Origin: Bordetella ansorpii
GTDB lineage: Bacteria; Pseudomonadota; Gammaproteobacteria; Burkholderiales; Burkholderiaceae_B
Length of the DNA: 64,000 nucleotides
NCBI RefSeq assembly: GCF_900078315.1
Contig: NZ_FKBS01000029.1
Location: 417,556-481,555, forward strand
Reading direction: 5' to 3'
Shown in pieces: positions 20,018-30,917 of this stretch (position 1 is the first letter of the stretch; each line of letters begins with the position of its first letter). The position numbers were made by a program, and so were the translations under genes. The notes beneath the pieces are model-generated. The model was not told the DNA's origin and searched no databases. It worked only from the letters and a program-made list of their open reading frames with translations.

Positions 20018-20983
20018 GTGAAACCTCCGCTGCGCATTTATCGCTACCTGCCCCCGCCATCCCAGCGCGCCCCGTGCGCCCTGACCATCGGCAACTTCGA
20101 CGGGGTCCATCTCGGCCACCAGGCCATCCTGTCTCGCGTGCGCCGCGAGGCGCAGGCCCGCGGCCTGGCGCCCGCGGTGATGACGTTCGAGCCGCACCCC
20201 CGCGAATACTTCGCCGCCCTGAACCAGCGTCCCGAGCTGGCGCCCACCCGCATCTTCGGCTTGCGCGACAAGCTGTCGGCGCTGGCGCGCGCGGGCATCG
20301 AACGGGTGGTGGTCGAGCGCTTCAACGCGCGGCTGGCCGGCATGTCGGCCAACGCCTTCATCGAAGACCTGCTGGTCAACGGCCTGCAGACCCGCTGGCT
20401 GCTGGTGGGCGAGGATTTCCGCTATGGCGCCAAACGCAGCGGCGACATCGACCTGCTGCGCGAAGCCGGCATGCGCCACGGCTTCGAGGTGCATACCCTG
20501 TCCGACGTGACCGACCGCCAGGGCCACCGCATTTCCAGTTCCGAGGTCCGCACCGCGCTGGCCGTGGGCGACCTGGCGCGCGCGCAAGACCTGCTGGGCC
20601 ACCCGTTCCACATCAGCGGCCACGTCATCCACGGCCAGAAGCTGGGCCGCACGCTGGGCTTTCCCACGATGAACCTGCGCGTGGCGCCGCGCTGCGCCGC
20701 GCGTTCGGGTATCTACGTGGTGCGCGTGCTGGGCCTGGGCGACGCGCCGCGCCCCGCCGTGGCCAGCCTGGGCGTACGCCCCACCGTGGAAGATCATGGC
20801 CGCGTGCTGCTGGAGTCGCACTTGCTCGATGGCCCCGCCGATGCTTACGGTAAACTCGTGCGCATCGAGTTCCTGCACAAACTGCGGGACGAAGAAAAAT
20901 TTCCCGACCTTCCTTCCCTGACTGCCGCCATCGCCGAAGACGCGCGAAACGCGCGCGCCTATTTTGCCGTTCATGGACTATAA
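20018..20983 (+). CDS. ribF: Bifunctional riboflavin kinase/FAD synthetase
   Basis: A 321-residue enzyme making FMN and then FAD from riboflavin. The N-terminal nucleotidyltransferase has [12 protein letters not shown] and RISSSEVR; the C-terminal flavokinase has [11 protein letters not shown] and GVRPTV. The start is a GTG at 20018. It overlaps ileS by 11 nt. ribF-ileS-lspA is a widespread arrangement in proteobacteria. Confidence 0.93.
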   Translation: MKPPLRIYRYLPPPSQRAPCALTIGNFDGVHLGHQAILSRVRREAQARGLAPAVMTFEPHPREYFAALNQRPELAPTRIFGLRDKLSALARAGIERVVVERFNARLAGMSANAFIEDLLVNGLQTRWLLVGEDFRYGAKRSGDIDLLREAGMRHGFEVHTLSDVTDRQGHRISSSEVRTALAVGDLARAQDLLGHPFHISGHVIHGQKLGRTLGFPTMNLRVAPRCAARSGIYVVRVLGLGDAPRPAVASLGVRPTVEDHGRVLLESHLLDGPADAYGKLVRIEFLHKLRDEEKFPDLPSLTAAIAEDARNARAYFAVHGL

Positions 20984-23831
20984 AAACACCCTCAACCTGC
21001 CCGACACTCCCTTCCCCATGCGCGGCGATCTCGCCAAGCGGGAACCGGCCTGGGTGGCCGAATGGGAAGAAAACCGCATCTACCAGGCGATCCGCGCCGC
21101 CAGCAATGGCCGCCCGCGTTTCGTGCTGCACGACGGCCCTCCCTACGCCAATGGCGACATCCACATCGGGCACGCGGTCAACAAGATCCTGAAGGACATC
21201 ATCGTCAAGAGCCGCAACATGGCCGGCTTCGACGCGCAGTACGTGCCGGGCTGGGATTGCCACGGCATGCCGATCGAGATCCAGATCGAGAAGAAATACG
21301 GCAAGCACCTGCCCGTGGCCGAGGTGCAGTCGCGCGCCCGCGCCTACGCGCTCGAGCAGATCGACCGCCAGCGCAAGGACTTCAAGCGCCTGGGCGTGCT
21401 GGGCGACTGGGACCGCCCGTATCTCACGATGAACTTCAGCAATGAAGCCGACGAGATCCGCGCGCTGGGCCGCATCCTGAAGAAGGGCTACGTGTTCCGC
21501 GGCCTGAAGCCCGTGAACTGGTGCTTCGACTGCGGTTCGGCCCTGGCCGAGGCCGAGGTCGAGTACGCCGACCGGGTCGATCCGGCCATCGACGTGGCCT
21601 TCCCGTTTGCAGACAAGGATGCGCTGGCCGCGGCCTTCGGCCTGAATTCGGTGGAAGACGGCGCCGCCGTCATCTGGACGACCACGCCCTGGACCATCCC
21701 GTCCAACCAGGCGCTCAACGCCCACCCCGATTTCGACTACGTGCTGGTGCGCGCCACGCCCACGCCGGCCCATGGCCCGCTGCTGCTGCTGGCCGCCGAA
21801 CGCGTCGAGGAATGCCTGAAGACCTGGGGCCTGCAAGGCGAGGTCATCGCCACCGCAAAGGGCGCGGCGCTGGCCGGCCTGCGCATGCGCCATCCGCTGG
21901 CCCACGTGGACGCCGGCTACGACCGCACCTCGCCCATCTACATGGGCGACTACGTCACGCTGGACGCCGGCACGGGCATGGTGCACTCGGCGCCCGCCTA
22001 CGGTATCGAAGACTTCGTGTCCTGCAAGGAACACGGCGTGCGCGACGAGGACATCATCAGCCCCGTCATGGGCGACGGCAAATACGTGTCCAGCCTGCCG
22101 CTGTTCGGCGGCGAGTCGATCTGGGACGCCAACCCCAAGATCGTCGAGACGCTGAAATCGGCCGGCTCGCTGATGCACGTGGCCAAGCTGCCGCACAGCT
22201 ACATGCACTGCTGGCGCCACAAGACGCCCATCATCTACCGCGCCACCAGCCAGTGGTTCGCCGGCATGGACGTCCAGCCCAACGACGGCAGCGCGCCCCT
22301 GCGCGAGACCGCGCTGGCCGCCATCGACGCCACCGACTTCTACCCCGCCTGGGGCCGCGCGCGCCTGCACGCCATGATCGCCAACCGTCCCGACTGGACG
22401 CTGTCGCGCCAGCGCCAATGGGGCGTGCCGATGGCCTTCTTCGTGCACAAGGAAACCGGCGCGCTGCATCCGCGCACCGAAGCACTGCTCGAACAGGTCG
22501 CGCAACGCGTCGAACAGCACGGCATCGAGGCCTGGCAAAGCCTGGATCCCCGCGACCTGCTGGGCGACGAGGCCGACCAGTACGAAAAGAACCGCGACAC
22601 GCTGGACGTGTGGTTCGACTCGGGCACCACGCACGCGACGGTGCTGGGTGGCAAGGACCACGACCTGGGCGGCTCGCACGGCGAACAATTGGCCTGGCCC
22701 GCCGACCTGTACCTGGAAGGCTCGGACCAGCACCGCGGCTGGTTCCACTCGTCGCTGCTGACCGGCTGCATGCTGTATGGCCGCGCGCCCTACAAGGCCC
22801 TGCTGACCCACGGCTTCGTGGTCGACGGCCAGGGCCGCAAGATGAGCAAGTCGGTCGGCAACGTCATCGCGCCGCAGAAGGTGTCCGATTCGCTGGGCGC
22901 GGAAATCCTGCGCCTGTGGGTCGCCTCCACCGACTACTCGGGCGAGCTGTCGATCTCCGACGAGATCCTCAAGCGCGTGGTCGAGGGCTACCGCCGCATC
23001 CGCAACACGCTGCGCTTCCTGCTGGCCAACGTGGCCGACTTCGATCCGGCGACGCAGGCCGTGCCGCACGCCGAACTGTTCGAGATCGACCGCTACGCGC
23101 TGGCCATGACCGCGCAGATGCAGGCCGACGTGCTGGCCAACTTCGACCGCTACGACTTCCACCCCGCCGTCTCGCGCCTGCAAACCTTCTGCTCGGAAGA
23201 CCTGGGCGCGTTCTACCTGGACATCCTGAAGGACCGCCTGTACACCACGGCCACCGACAGCCGCGCGCGCCGCTCGGCGCAGACGGCGCTGCTGGAGATC
23301 ACGCAGACGCTGCTGAAGCTGATGGCGCCGATCCTGTCGTTCACGGCCGAGGAAGCCTGGAAGCTGCTGGGCAGTTCGACGCTCAAGCACCTGGGCGACG
23401 CGGCCCGCGCCACAATCTTCACCGAGGTCTATCACACGCTGCCGGCGTTCGACGACGCCGCCGCGCTGACGGCGAAGTGGACGCGCCTGCGCGCCATCCG
23501 CGCCGACGTACAGCGCAAGCTCGAAGAAGTGCGCACGGCCGGCAACATCGGTTCGTCGCTGCAGGCCGAAGTCGACATCCGCGCCACCGCGCAAGACCGC
23601 GAATGGCTGGCCAGCCTGGCGGGCGACCTGCGCTTCGTGCTGATCGTCTCGCGCGCCACCGTGCACGAGGGCGAAGACCTGCAGGTGCAGATCACGCCGT
23701 CGCCGCACAAGAAGTGCGAACGCTGCTGGCACTGGCGCGATGACGTGGGCTCGGATGCCGATCACCCCGAGATCTGCGGCCGCTGCGTGGCCAACCTGTT
23801 CGGTGCGGGCGAACCGCGCGAGAAGGCCTGA
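20973..23831 (+). CDS. ileS: Isoleucyl-tRNA synthetase
   Basis: A 952-residue class I aminoacyl-tRNA synthetase that charges tRNA-Ile. HIGH is seen in [11 protein letters not shown] and KMSKS in [12 protein letters not shown]; the editing domain includes [12 protein letters not shown]. The C-terminal zinc finger (CERCWHW and CGRCVANL) is intact, as in the bacterial E. coli type. Start ATG at 20973 lies inside the end of ribF; GTT and CAT context gives no strong Shine-Dalgarno, so translational coupling to ribF is likely. Confidence 0.96.
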   Translation: MDYKNTLNLPDTPFPMRGDLAKREPAWVAEWEENRIYQAIRAASNGRPRFVLHDGPPYANGDIHIGHAVNKILKDIIVKSRNMAGFDAQYVPGWDCHGMPIEIQIEKKYGKHLPVAEVQSRARAYALEQIDRQRKDFKRLGVLGDWDRPYLTMNFSNEADEIRALGRILKKGYVFRGLKPVNWCFDCGSALAEAEVEYADRVDPAIDVAFPFADKDALAAAFGLNSVEDGAAVIWTTTPWTIPSNQALNAHPDFDYVLVRATPTPAHGPLLLLAAERVEECLKTWGLQGEVIATAKGAALAGLRMRHPLAHVDAGYDRTSPIYMGDYVTLDAGTGMVHSAPAYGIEDFVSCKEHGVRDEDIISPVMGDGKYVSSLPLFGGESIWDANPKIVETLKSAGSLMHVAKLPHSYMHCWRHKTPIIYRATSQWFAGMDVQPNDGSAPLRETALAAIDATDFYPAWGRARLHAMIANRPDWTLSRQRQWGVPMAFFVHKETGALHPRTEALLEQVAQRVEQHGIEAWQSLDPRDLLGDEADQYEKNRDTLDVWFDSGTTHATVLGGKDHDLGGSHGEQLAWPADLYLEGSDQHRGWFHSSLLTGCMLYGRAPYKALLTHGFVVDGQGRKMSKSVGNVIAPQKVSDSLGAEILRLWVASTDYSGELSISDEILKRVVEGYRRIRNTLRFLLANVADFDPATQAVPHAELFEIDRYALAMTAQMQADVLANFDRYDFHPAVSRLQTFCSEDLGAFYLDILKDRLYTTATDSRARRSAQTALLEITQTLLKLMAPILSFTAEEAWKLLGSSTLKHLGDAARATIFTEVYHTLPAFDDAAALTAKWTRLRAIRADVQRKLEEVRTAGNIGSSLQAEVDIRATAQDREWLASLAGDLRFVLIVSRATVHEGEDLQVQITPSPHKKCERCWHWRDDVGSDADHPEICGRCVANLFGAGEPREKA

Positions 23832-23836
23832 CCTTC

Positions 23837-24349
23837 ATGACGACGGACGTTTCCGCCGCCCCCCGCTCCCACCTGGCGCGCTGGCTCGGGCTGGCCGCCC
23901 TGATCATCGTCTTCGATCAGGCGACCAAGCTGTACTTCGACAATGCGTTCTCGTACGGACAGCGCCTGAACGTGCTGCCGTTCTTCGACTTCACGCTGAT
24001 GTACAACCGCGGCGCGGCCTTCAGCTTCCTGGCCCGCGAAGAAGGCTGGCAGCGCTGGCTGTTCACGCTGCTGGGCGTTGGCGCAGCGGTCTTCATCACC
24101 TGGATGCTGCGCCGGACCAAGGGCCAGCCGCGCTTCTGCCTGGCGCTGACCCTGATCATGGGCGGCGCGCTGGGCAACGTGATCGACCGCGTGGCCTATG
24201 GCCACGTCGTCGACTTCCTGCTGTTCTATTGGCGCGACTGGTACTATCCGGCCTTCAATCTGGCCGACGTGGGCATCACCTGCGGCGCGGTGCTGCTGGT
24301 GCTCGACGAGATACTGCGCGCCCGCAAGACGCGCGCTGCCGGCGGCTAG
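23837..24349 (+). CDS. lspA: Lipoprotein signal peptidase (signal peptidase II)
   Basis: A 170-residue inner-membrane aspartic protease that removes signal peptides from diacylglyceryl prolipoproteins. Four membrane segments are visible. Catalytic Asp126 is in the GNVIDRVAYGHVVDF block and Asp144 in FNLADVGI. Starts 5 bp after ileS, so it is co-transcribed. Confidence 0.94.
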   Translation: MTTDVSAAPRSHLARWLGLAALIIVFDQATKLYFDNAFSYGQRLNVLPFFDFTLMYNRGAAFSFLAREEGWQRWLFTLLGVGAAVFITWMLRRTKGQPRFCLALTLIMGGALGNVIDRVAYGHVVDFLLFYWRDWYYPAFNLADVGITCGAVLLVLDEILRARKTRAAGG

Positions 24350-24387
24350 CCGGCATAATGGCCTGATCCCACCCTGACACGCCCGCC

Positions 24388-25590
24388 ATGCTAGACCTCG
24401 CACGCAAACGCATCGTCATCGGAATGAGCGGCGGCATCGCCTGCTACAAGATCGCCGAACTGGTACGCCGCATGACCGAACAGGGCGCGGTCGTCGACGT
24501 CGTCATGACCGAAGCGGCCACGCATTTCATCACGCCCGTCACCATGCAGGCCCTGTCGGGCCGGCCGGTGTTCGTCGATGCGTGGGATGCGCGCGTACCC
24601 AACAACATGGCGCACATCGACCTGACGCGCGGCGCCGACGCGGTGCTGATCGCGCCGGCCAGCGCCGATTTCATGGCCAAGCTGGTGCATGGCCTGGCCG
24701 ATGACCTGCTGTCCACGCTGTGCCTGGCGCGCGCCTGTCCCTTGCTGGTGGCGCCCGCCATGAACCGCGAGATGTGGGCCAACCCGGCCACGCAGCGCAA
24801 CGTGGCGCAGTTGCGCGCCGACGGCATCAGCGTGCTGGGGCCGGCCGCGGGCGAACAGGCCTGCGGCGAAACCGGCAGCGGCCGCATGCTCGAGCCGCAC
24901 GAGATCCTGGCCGACCTGATCGCCTCGTTCCAGCCCAAGCTGCTGGCGGGCCGCCACCTGCTGCTGACGGCGGGCCCGACGTCCGAGCCGGTCGATCCGG
25001 TGCGCGTTCTCAGCAACCGTTCGTCGGGCAAGACCGGCTACGCGCTGGCGCGCGCCGCGCATGAAGCCGGGGCGCGGGTCACGCTGATCACCGGCGCCAC
25101 CGCCCTGCCCGTGCCGCGCGGCGTCACCGCGTTGCAGGTGATGACGGCGCGCCAGATGCACGATGCCGTCATGGCCAGCGCCGGCGATGCCGACGTGTTC
25201 GTGGCCGTGGCCGCGGTGGCCGACTGGCGCATCAAGAACGTCAGCGACCAGAAGCTGAAGAAGACCTCCGAGGGCGGCGGCGCCCCCGTGATGGAATTCG
25301 AACCCAATCCCGACATCCTGGCCGAAGTGGCGCGCCTGCCGAACGGCCCCTGGTGCGTGGGCTTCGCAGCCGAAACCGAGAAGCTTGCCGAGCACGCCGA
25401 AGCCAAGCGCCAGCGCAAGGGCATCCCCCTGCTGGTGGGCAATCTGGCGCACAAGGTCATGGATGCGGACACCACCGAACTGGTGCTGTTCGACGAGGCC
25501 GGCGTGCACCCGCTGCCGCCCGCCCCCAAGCTGGACGCGGCACGCCGCCTGGTGGCCGAGATCGCGGCGCGCTTGCCTCGCAAGCGCTGA
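24388..25590 (+). CDS. coaBC: Phosphopantothenoylcysteine decarboxylase/phosphopantothenate-cysteine ligase
   Basis: A 400-residue bifunctional coenzyme A biosynthesis enzyme. The N-terminal flavodoxin-like CoaC half has SGGIACYK, the active-site His in NNMAHIDL and PAMNREMW; the C-terminal CoaB half has LLTAGPTSEPVDPVR and SGKTGYALA. It lies 38 bp after lspA in the same direction, followed by a 12-bp GC hairpin (25634-25668). Confidence 0.94.
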   Translation: MLDLARKRIVIGMSGGIACYKIAELVRRMTEQGAVVDVVMTEAATHFITPVTMQALSGRPVFVDAWDARVPNNMAHIDLTRGADAVLIAPASADFMAKLVHGLADDLLSTLCLARACPLLVAPAMNREMWANPATQRNVAQLRADGISVLGPAAGEQACGETGSGRMLEPHEILADLIASFQPKLLAGRHLLLTAGPTSEPVDPVRVLSNRSSGKTGYALARAAHEAGARVTLITGATALPVPRGVTALQVMTARQMHDAVMASAGDADVFVAVAAVADWRIKNVSDQKLKKTSEGGGAPVMEFEPNPDILAEVARLPNGPWCVGFAAETEKLAEHAEAKRQRKGIPLLVGNLAHKVMDADTTELVLFDEAGVHPLPPAPKLDAARRLVAEIAARLPRKR

Positions 25591-25633
25591 CGCCGGCGGC
25601 ACGATCGGTTTCCCAATAGCCCGCGACAGCCGG

Positions 25634-25668
25634 GCGCCTTGCCGGACCCGCCACGCCCGGCAAGGCGC
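25634..25668. terminator. Hairpin after coaBC
   Basis: A perfect 12-bp stem (25634-25645 with 25657-25668) and an 11-nt loop lie between the convergent coaBC and DsbC-like genes. No T-run is visible, so it may act as an RNA 3'-end stabiliser rather than an intrinsic terminator. Confidence 0.45.
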
Positions 25669-25749
25669 GCAGCCTCGGCGACGCCAGCACGCTGCTGGGC
25701 CGTGGTTTCCTATCGTCGAAAAAATGCGGCCGCATGCGGCACGGAAGGT

Positions 25750-26520
25750 TCAGAGATCCTGGATCCGGAATTGCGACACCCGGCCATCCGCATGGATGCG
25801 CGCGGGCACGGCCTTCAGGTCGAACAGCAGCATCAGCATGCTGGTGTCGCGCGCGTCCTTGTTGCAGCCTGCCGGCGCGGGCTCGGGCGCGATGCCCTGC
25901 AGCACCGAGGTCTTCCAGGCCTTGGCCGGGTCGGCGCTGCACCAGATGTCGCGCGCCAGGCCCATCGGGCCGGCCTGATTGTGTTGCAGCGACATCGGAA
26001 ACACGTGGACATCGGCGTTCACCTTGGATTTGTCCAAGGCCATTTCCAGCTTCTCGCAGTACGGGCAGTCGTAGGCGGAGACCAGGATCGCGTCCTTGCC
26101 GCCATTGCCGTAACGCACGGTGATGGCGCCGGCCGTGTCGATACGGGCCGCCATGTCGCGCCGCATCGCCTGGACCTGCCGCGTGCCCAGCGGCTTGCCG
26201 CTGGCCACGTCCAGCCACGCGCCATTGCCATTCTTCATGCGCGAGATCTTTTCATCGGTGAAGATGGGACCGTACTTGCCCGCGGGATCCATCAGCGCAT
26301 AGATACCGGACACCGGCGTCTGGCGCGCCACGCGGTCTCTGGCCATGTCGCCATACGGACCGCGCTTGAAGGCCGCCAGCACCTTGACCGCTTCGGCACG
26401 GGCCTGCACCTTGGGCCAGCTCTGCGCCCGCACCTCGGCCACATACCCCACGAACCCGGCGATCGACACGGCCACGGCAGCCAACGCTGCCCGGACGCGG
26501 TTGGAATCTCGATAAGACAA
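25750..26520 (-). CDS. DsbC/DsbG-like exported thioredoxin-fold protein
   Basis: A 256-residue protein with an N-terminal hydrophobic signal or anchor (about residues 8-30) and a thioredoxin-fold region centred on a CPYC motif (SAYDCPYCEKLE), typical of DsbC/DsbG disulfide isomerases. The linker and a second Cys pair (DIWCSAD and APAGCNK) also recall that family. I place the start at a TTG (26520) because GGGGGA lies 7 nt upstream and no ATG or GTG gives the signal peptide. It likely shuffles disulfides of exported proteins; its redox partner is not in the window. Confidence 0.72.
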   Translation of the reverse strand: MSYRDSNRVRAALAAVAVSIAGFVGYVAEVRAQSWPKVQARAEAVKVLAAFKRGPYGDMARDRVARQTPVSGIYALMDPAGKYGPIFTDEKISRMKNGNGAWLDVASGKPLGTRQVQAMRRDMAARIDTAGAITVRYGNGGKDAILVSAYDCPYCEKLEMALDKSKVNADVHVFPMSLQHNQAGPMGLARDIWCSADPAKAWKTSVLQGIAPEPAPAGCNKDARDTSMLMLLFDLKAVPARIHADGRVSQFRIQDL

Positions 26521-26696
26521 GGCTTTCCCCCAGCTGCACGATGAATGGCAGCGGGATGATAAGCGCAAGCTTGCCGTAAGTTTGCGACCAGATGTGTGCA
26601 GGTCAGACGAGTCTCGTTCGCAGTCGGCCCGGGAGGACGGGCCCTCGTGCGCCTCATGGATACGCTTCACGCCAGCGTATCCAGGCGGGCCGAACG

Positions 26697-27734
26697 CTAG
26701 CGCAAGGCCTCTTCGGACCAGGTCGCCAGCGGCAGGGGCAAGCCATCGACGATACGGTCCATCATCAGCCTCAGCTCGTGGCCGCCGCCCCGCGAGCTGG
26801 GATGGCGGTACGGCGTGACCGGCTGCCACTGCCCGTTGGCGCCGCGCTCGGCCATCACGAAACGGAAGGTGTAGTACCCGGCGAGCCCCATGCGCAGGTC
26901 GGTCACCACCAGCGCATCGCCCAAGGCGTCGTAGCGCAGCCAGTCGTCGGTGAACCAGCGCAGGCGCTGGTGCAGCGGCACGTCTTCCAGCGCGGCGGCC
27001 AGGTTCGTGTGGCGCGGCAGGCGCAGGGTTTCGGGCGGCGAGCGGTCGAACCAGCCGCTGACGCCTTCGTAGTAATCGCCGTCGGGCGTGGTCGCCACGA
27101 CGCGCCACAGCAAGGTATTGAACGGCATCGGAGTGCCGATGACACGGTCGACCGCCACGCCCTGCCGGCCCAGTTCGGCCAGTACGCGTTGCTCGGCCTG
27201 CCAGCGCCCGGCCAGGCCGGACAACAGGTACAGCGCCCCGAACACCACCGTGGCCGCCATGGCGCGCTGCGTGCGGGCGGTGACGCCGACGATGCCCGCG
27301 GCCACCACCGCGAACAGCATGGGCAGCGTGTAGACCGGATCGATGATGAAGACGGCCGACCAGCTTTCGGGCGTCCAGGCCAGCGGCCAGAACAACTGCG
27401 TGCCATAGACGGTAAACGCGTCCAATACGGGGTGGGTAATCAGCACCAGCCAGAGGGTCAGCAGCAACCGCCATGGGCCGTACGGCGCCTGCGGCCATCG
27501 CTTGCGGATCAGCCAGGCCATCAAGGCGGCCAGCGCGGTCAGCACGAACACGGAATGCGAAAAGCCGCGATGATAAGTCATGGACGACACCGGGTCGGCA
27601 TAGCGCACCAGTACGTCCAGATCGGGCAGCGTGCCCAGCATGGCGCCATACAGCAAGGCTTTACGTCCCTGCGAACGTCCCAGCAGCGCCCCCTGTATGC
27701 CGGCGCCCAGCACCGCTTGCGTCACAGAATCCAT
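26697..27734 (-). CDS. YdjM-type inner-membrane metal-dependent hydrolase
   Basis: A 345-residue membrane protein of the DUF457/YdjM (LexA-binding inner membrane hydrolase) family. The N-terminal half has MDSVTQAVLGAGIQGA, LGTLPDLD and TYHRGFSHS, giving the His/Asp metal motifs, and four to five membrane segments; the C-terminal 170 residues are a soluble beta-rich domain. The reaction is not established. Divergent from the DedA gene. I used the ATG at 27734 because the family signature begins there. Confidence 0.8.
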   Translation of the reverse strand: MDSVTQAVLGAGIQGALLGRSQGRKALLYGAMLGTLPDLDVLVRYADPVSSMTYHRGFSHSVFVLTALAALMAWLIRKRWPQAPYGPWRLLLTLWLVLITHPVLDAFTVYGTQLFWPLAWTPESWSAVFIIDPVYTLPMLFAVVAAGIVGVTARTQRAMAATVVFGALYLLSGLAGRWQAEQRVLAELGRQGVAVDRVIGTPMPFNTLLWRVVATTPDGDYYEGVSGWFDRSPPETLRLPRHTNLAAALEDVPLHQRLRWFTDDWLRYDALGDALVVTDLRMGLAGYYTFRFVMAERGANGQWQPVTPYRHPSSRGGGHELRLMMDRIVDGLPLPLATWSEEALR

Positions 27735-27916
27735 GGATACTTCAATCCCGAAATGCGTTGAACCCGCCCCCTGGCGCCCGACACCCCTCTGAAGAGGGTG
27801 TTTTACGCACAGCCACGGGCTCGACGCGAAACCCCTTTCACCCGCCCGGCGCCGCCCCGCGCGGCCCATCCAGGCAGGCGTTAAGATACAGGACGCTCGG
27901 GCTTTCTCATCAATAC

Positions 27917-28552
27917 ATGGACACATACATCGAACAGGTTGGCGCCTTCATCCAGGCCAACCAGGAATGGGCTGGGCTGATCACGTTCCTGCTGACGCTG
28001 GGCGAATCGCTGCTGGTGGTCGGCCTGTTCATCCCCGCCACCGCGCTGCTGCTGGTCACCGGCGGCCTGATCGGGTCGGGCACGCTGTCGCCCTGGAGCG
28101 TGCTGGCCTGGGGCGTGGCGGGCGCCGTGGTGGGCGACGCCATTTCCTATGCCATCGGCCGCTGGATGGGTCCCGGCGTGTTGCGCCGCTGGCCGTTGAG
28201 CCGCCAGCGCGCCAACGTCGCGCGGGCCCGCCTGTTCTTCTGGCGGTTCGGCTTCGCCTCGGTGGTGATCGGCCGTTTCCTGGGCCCGCTGCGCTCGACC
28301 GTGCCCACCGTGGCCGGCGTGATGCGCATGGAGCACTGGCGCTTCCAGGCGGCCAACGTGCTGTCGGCCTTGCTGTGGCTGCCGCTGATGCTGGCGCCCG
28401 GCTATTTCACCGCGCGTGGCCTGGGCGCGGCCCGCGACGCCCAGCAACTTACCCTCGGGGTGGGCGTGGTCGCTTCGATCCTGATCGGCGGTGGCCTGTT
28501 GCACATGCTGTTGCGCAAGCGCCGCCCCGCCACCGAACGCCGCGGCAACTGA
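27917..28552 (+). CDS. DedA-family inner-membrane protein
   Basis: A 211-residue polytopic membrane protein of the DedA (SNARE-associated/VTT) family, members of which move polyprenyl phosphates or lipids across the membrane and support envelope homeostasis. Seen: ESLLVVGLFIPATALL, the GRWMG segment and the conserved FGFASVVIGRFLGPLRSTVPTVAG block with essential Arg. Its stop is 13 bp before the next gene, so they probably form an operon. Confidence 0.85.
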   Translation: MDTYIEQVGAFIQANQEWAGLITFLLTLGESLLVVGLFIPATALLLVTGGLIGSGTLSPWSVLAWGVAGAVVGDAISYAIGRWMGPGVLRRWPLSRQRANVARARLFFWRFGFASVVIGRFLGPLRSTVPTVAGVMRMEHWRFQAANVLSALLWLPLMLAPGYFTARGLGAARDAQQLTLGVGVVASILIGGGLLHMLLRKRRPATERRGN

Positions 28553-28565
28553 CCGGAACCCCACC

Positions 28566-29141
28566 ATGAGCCTGCCCGGAGAACCCAAGAACGGCGACTT
28601 CGCCAGCTACGTCGAGGCCCTGGGCCGCACCGGCATGCAGGCGCCCGGCCAGGTGGTCAAGCCTACCCGCGCCGAGAAAAAGACCCGGCGCCAGGCCATC
28701 GCGCACCAGGAACAGCAGTTCCCCGATGCCGTGCCGGGCGGGCCGCAGGCCTCGCAATGGGATACCGGCTGGGGCCGCAACGACGGCAAGCCGCCCTCGT
28801 CCGCCAAGCCGGTCCCCCGGCCTCAGCGCGGGACACCGGGCGGTTTCGCGGCGGGCTCGCCCGAGGCGTCGCCGCAGTTGGCCAAGCTGGCCTCGCATCG
28901 CCGTGTGGCGTTCGTGATGACGATCATCGCGGCACTGCTGGCCTGGAATGCCGTGTCGACCGTGATCGAGGCGTTGAGCAACCAGCCCGTGCAGATGGAA
29001 AGCTTCTTCCCGGCGGTGTTCTGGGGCTTCGTGTCCCTGATGCTGTTCAAGTCGGCGCGGGGCTTGCGGGCCAAGGCGCGGCAAGGGGCGTTGCCGCAGT
29101 ATGGGAAGCTGGATTCGCTGAACAGGCGCGACGGCGGCTGA
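28566..29141 (+). CDS. Hypothetical membrane protein with disordered N-terminal half
   Basis: A 191-residue protein. Residues 1-110 are polar and Pro/Gly/Gln-rich, probably disordered and cytoplasmic; two hydrophobic segments follow (about 113-132 and 145-162) with a basic C-terminus. I do not recognise the family. It follows the DedA gene by 13 bp. Confidence 0.6.
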   Translation: MSLPGEPKNGDFASYVEALGRTGMQAPGQVVKPTRAEKKTRRQAIAHQEQQFPDAVPGGPQASQWDTGWGRNDGKPPSSAKPVPRPQRGTPGGFAAGSPEASPQLAKLASHRRVAFVMTIIAALLAWNAVSTVIEALSNQPVQMESFFPAVFWGFVSLMLFKSARGLRAKARQGALPQYGKLDSLNRRDGG

Positions 29142-29283
29142 CGCCCCGGACCTTGCACGACGTACCGCGCGTGAACCGGCCAGCGCCTTGGGGCAGCCGA
29201 CCCGGCCAAGCCCGGCTCCCGTTCTTTGGTACCCTTGGCACCCCGAGCGCCATGCGCCCCGCCCCATCCTGACTTCCCGAACC

Positions 29284-29733
29284 ATGAACTCCGTCGACCT
29301 CAAGATCCTGGACGCGCGCATGCGCGAGTGCCTGCCCGCCTACGCTACGCCCGGCTCGGCCGGCCTGGACCTGCGCGCCTGCCTGGATGCGCCGCTGACC
29401 ATCGCCCCCGGCGCCACCGTGCTGGTGCCCACGGGCCTGGCCATCCACATCGCCGACCCCGGCTACGCCGCGATGATCCTGCCGCGCTCGGGCCTGGGCC
29501 ACAAGCACGGCATCGTGCTGGGCAACCTGGTCGGCCTGATCGACTCCGACTACCAGGGCCAGTTGATGGTCTCGACCTGGAACCGTGGCGCCGCCGAATT
29601 CACCTTGCAGCCCATGGACCGCCTGGCCCAACTGGTGATCGTGCCGGTGATGCAGGTGTCGTTCAACGTGGTCGATGACTTCGATGCATCCGATCGCGGC
29701 GCCAGCGGCTTCGGCAGCACGGGACGCGGCTGA
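29284..29733 (+). CDS. dut: dUTP diphosphatase
   Basis: A 149-residue trimeric dUTPase that hydrolyses dUTP to dUMP, keeping uracil out of DNA. All five motifs are present: [38 protein letters not shown] and [10 protein letters not shown] (the P-loop-like tail). In many betaproteobacteria dut follows coaBC; here about 3.7 kb of other genes lies between. Confidence 0.95.
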   Translation: MNSVDLKILDARMRECLPAYATPGSAGLDLRACLDAPLTIAPGATVLVPTGLAIHIADPGYAAMILPRSGLGHKHGIVLGNLVGLIDSDYQGQLMVSTWNRGAAEFTLQPMDRLAQLVIVPVMQVSFNVVDDFDASDRGASGFGSTGRG

Positions 29734-29758
29734 GACTTCACCGCCCCATAAGCAGGAA

Positions 29759-29786
29759 CGCCGGCCCCGTATGAACGGGGCCGGCG
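29759..29786. terminator. Strong hairpin after dut
   Basis: A perfect 12-bp GC-rich stem (29759-29770 with 29775-29786) and an ATGA loop, between convergent dut and the Old Yellow Enzyme gene. No T-run on either side; likely shared 3' end. Confidence 0.55.
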
Positions 29787-29807
29787 CGCGATGGCACTCG
29801 AGCAGCT

Positions 29808-30917
29808 CTAGCGCTGCCCCGTCCGGATCTCCCCGAACAAGGCCTTCTGGTCGCGCGGCTGCGAGCGCCAGTACTGCTGCGGCGCCTTCACCTGCCCGCC
29901 CAGTTCGGCCGCGGCATGCCAGGCCCAGCGCGGGTCATACAGCATGCCGCGCGCCAGCGCGATCATGTCCGCCTGCTCTTCCTGCAGGATCTGCTCGGCC
30001 TGCCGCGCCTCGGTGATCAGGCCCACCGCCATCGTCGGCAGGCCCGTTTCACGCTTGATCTTCTGCGCGAACGGCACTTGGTATCCGGCGCCCAGCGTGA
30101 TCTGCTGGCGCGGCGACACGCCGCCGCTGGACGCATCCATGAAATCGCAGCCCAGCGCCTTCAAGGCCTGGGCGAACGCCACGGTCTGGCCGGCATCCCA
30201 GCCGCCTTCGACCCAATCGGTGGCCGACACGCGCACGCCCAGCGTCTTGCCCGGCAACGCGGCGCGGACCGCCTGGAACACTTCCAGCGGAAAGCGCATG
30301 CGGTTCTCGAGGGAGCCGCCATACGCATCGTCGCGCCGATTGGAGATCGGCGACAGGAACTCGTGCAGCAGATAACCGTGCGCGGCGTGCAGCTCGATCA
30401 CTTCGAAGCCCAGCCGGTCGGCGCGCAGCGCGCTGTCGACGAAGGCCTGCTTGATGCGCGCCAGGCCCTCGGCGTCCAGGGCGCGCGGCGGCAGTTCGCT
30501 GTCCAGGTGCGGCACCGCGGACGGCGCATGCGCGATCCAGCCGCCTTCGGCCACCGGGATTTGCTGTCCGCCGTCCCACGGCGCCCGGCTGGAGGCCTTG
30601 CGGCCGGCGTGGCCCAGTTGAATGCCCAGCGTGATCGGCGAATGGCGGCGGATGGCCTGCACGACCTTGGCCAGCGCGGCTTCGGTGTCGTCGGACCACA
30701 GGCCCAGGTCACCCGGGGTGATGCGGCCATCCGCTTCGACGGCGGTGGCCTCGACGATCAGCAGGCCGGCGCCCGACAGCGCCAGATGGCCCAGGTGGAT
30801 CATGTGCCAATCGTTGGCACAGCCTTCCTGGGCGGAGTACTGGCACATGGGAGCGATGATGACGCGGTTGTCCAGCGTGACGTTGCCAAGCTGGATGGGG
30901 GAGAAAAGCAGGCTCAT
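29808..30917 (-). CDS. NADH:flavin oxidoreductase, Old Yellow Enzyme (YqjM/XenA type)
   Basis: A 369-residue FMN-dependent ene-reductase that reduces activated double bonds with NAD(P)H. Cys25 in APMCQYSA marks the thermophilic-like YqjM/XenA subclass; the substrate-binding pair is in HAAHGYLLHEF with LGHAGRK nearby. Stands alone, so its physiological substrate (often an enone or nitro compound) is unknown. Confidence 0.88.
   Translation of the reverse strand: MSLLFSPIQLGNVTLDNRVIIAPMCQYSAQEGCANDWHMIHLGHLALSGAGLLIVEATAVEADGRITPGDLGLWSDDTEAALAKVVQAIRRHSPITLGIQLGHAGRKASSRAPWDGGQQIPVAEGGWIAHAPSAVPHLDSELPPRALDAEGLARIKQAFVDSALRADRLGFEVIELHAAHGYLLHEFLSPISNRRDDAYGGSLENRMRFPLEVFQAVRAALPGKTLGVRVSATDWVEGGWDAGQTVAFAQALKALGCDFMDASSGGVSPRQQITLGAGYQVPFAQKIKRETGLPTMAVGLITEARQAEQILQEEQADMIALARGMLYDPRWAWHAAAELGGQVKAPQQYWRSQPRDQKALFGEIRTGQR

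Noticed and set aside
20625..23765. A 1046-codon open frame on the minus strand opposite ileS
   Set aside because: It mirrors the real ileS, ribF and lspA codons in a GC-rich genome; its translation is His/Gly/Arg-rich without any recognisable domain.
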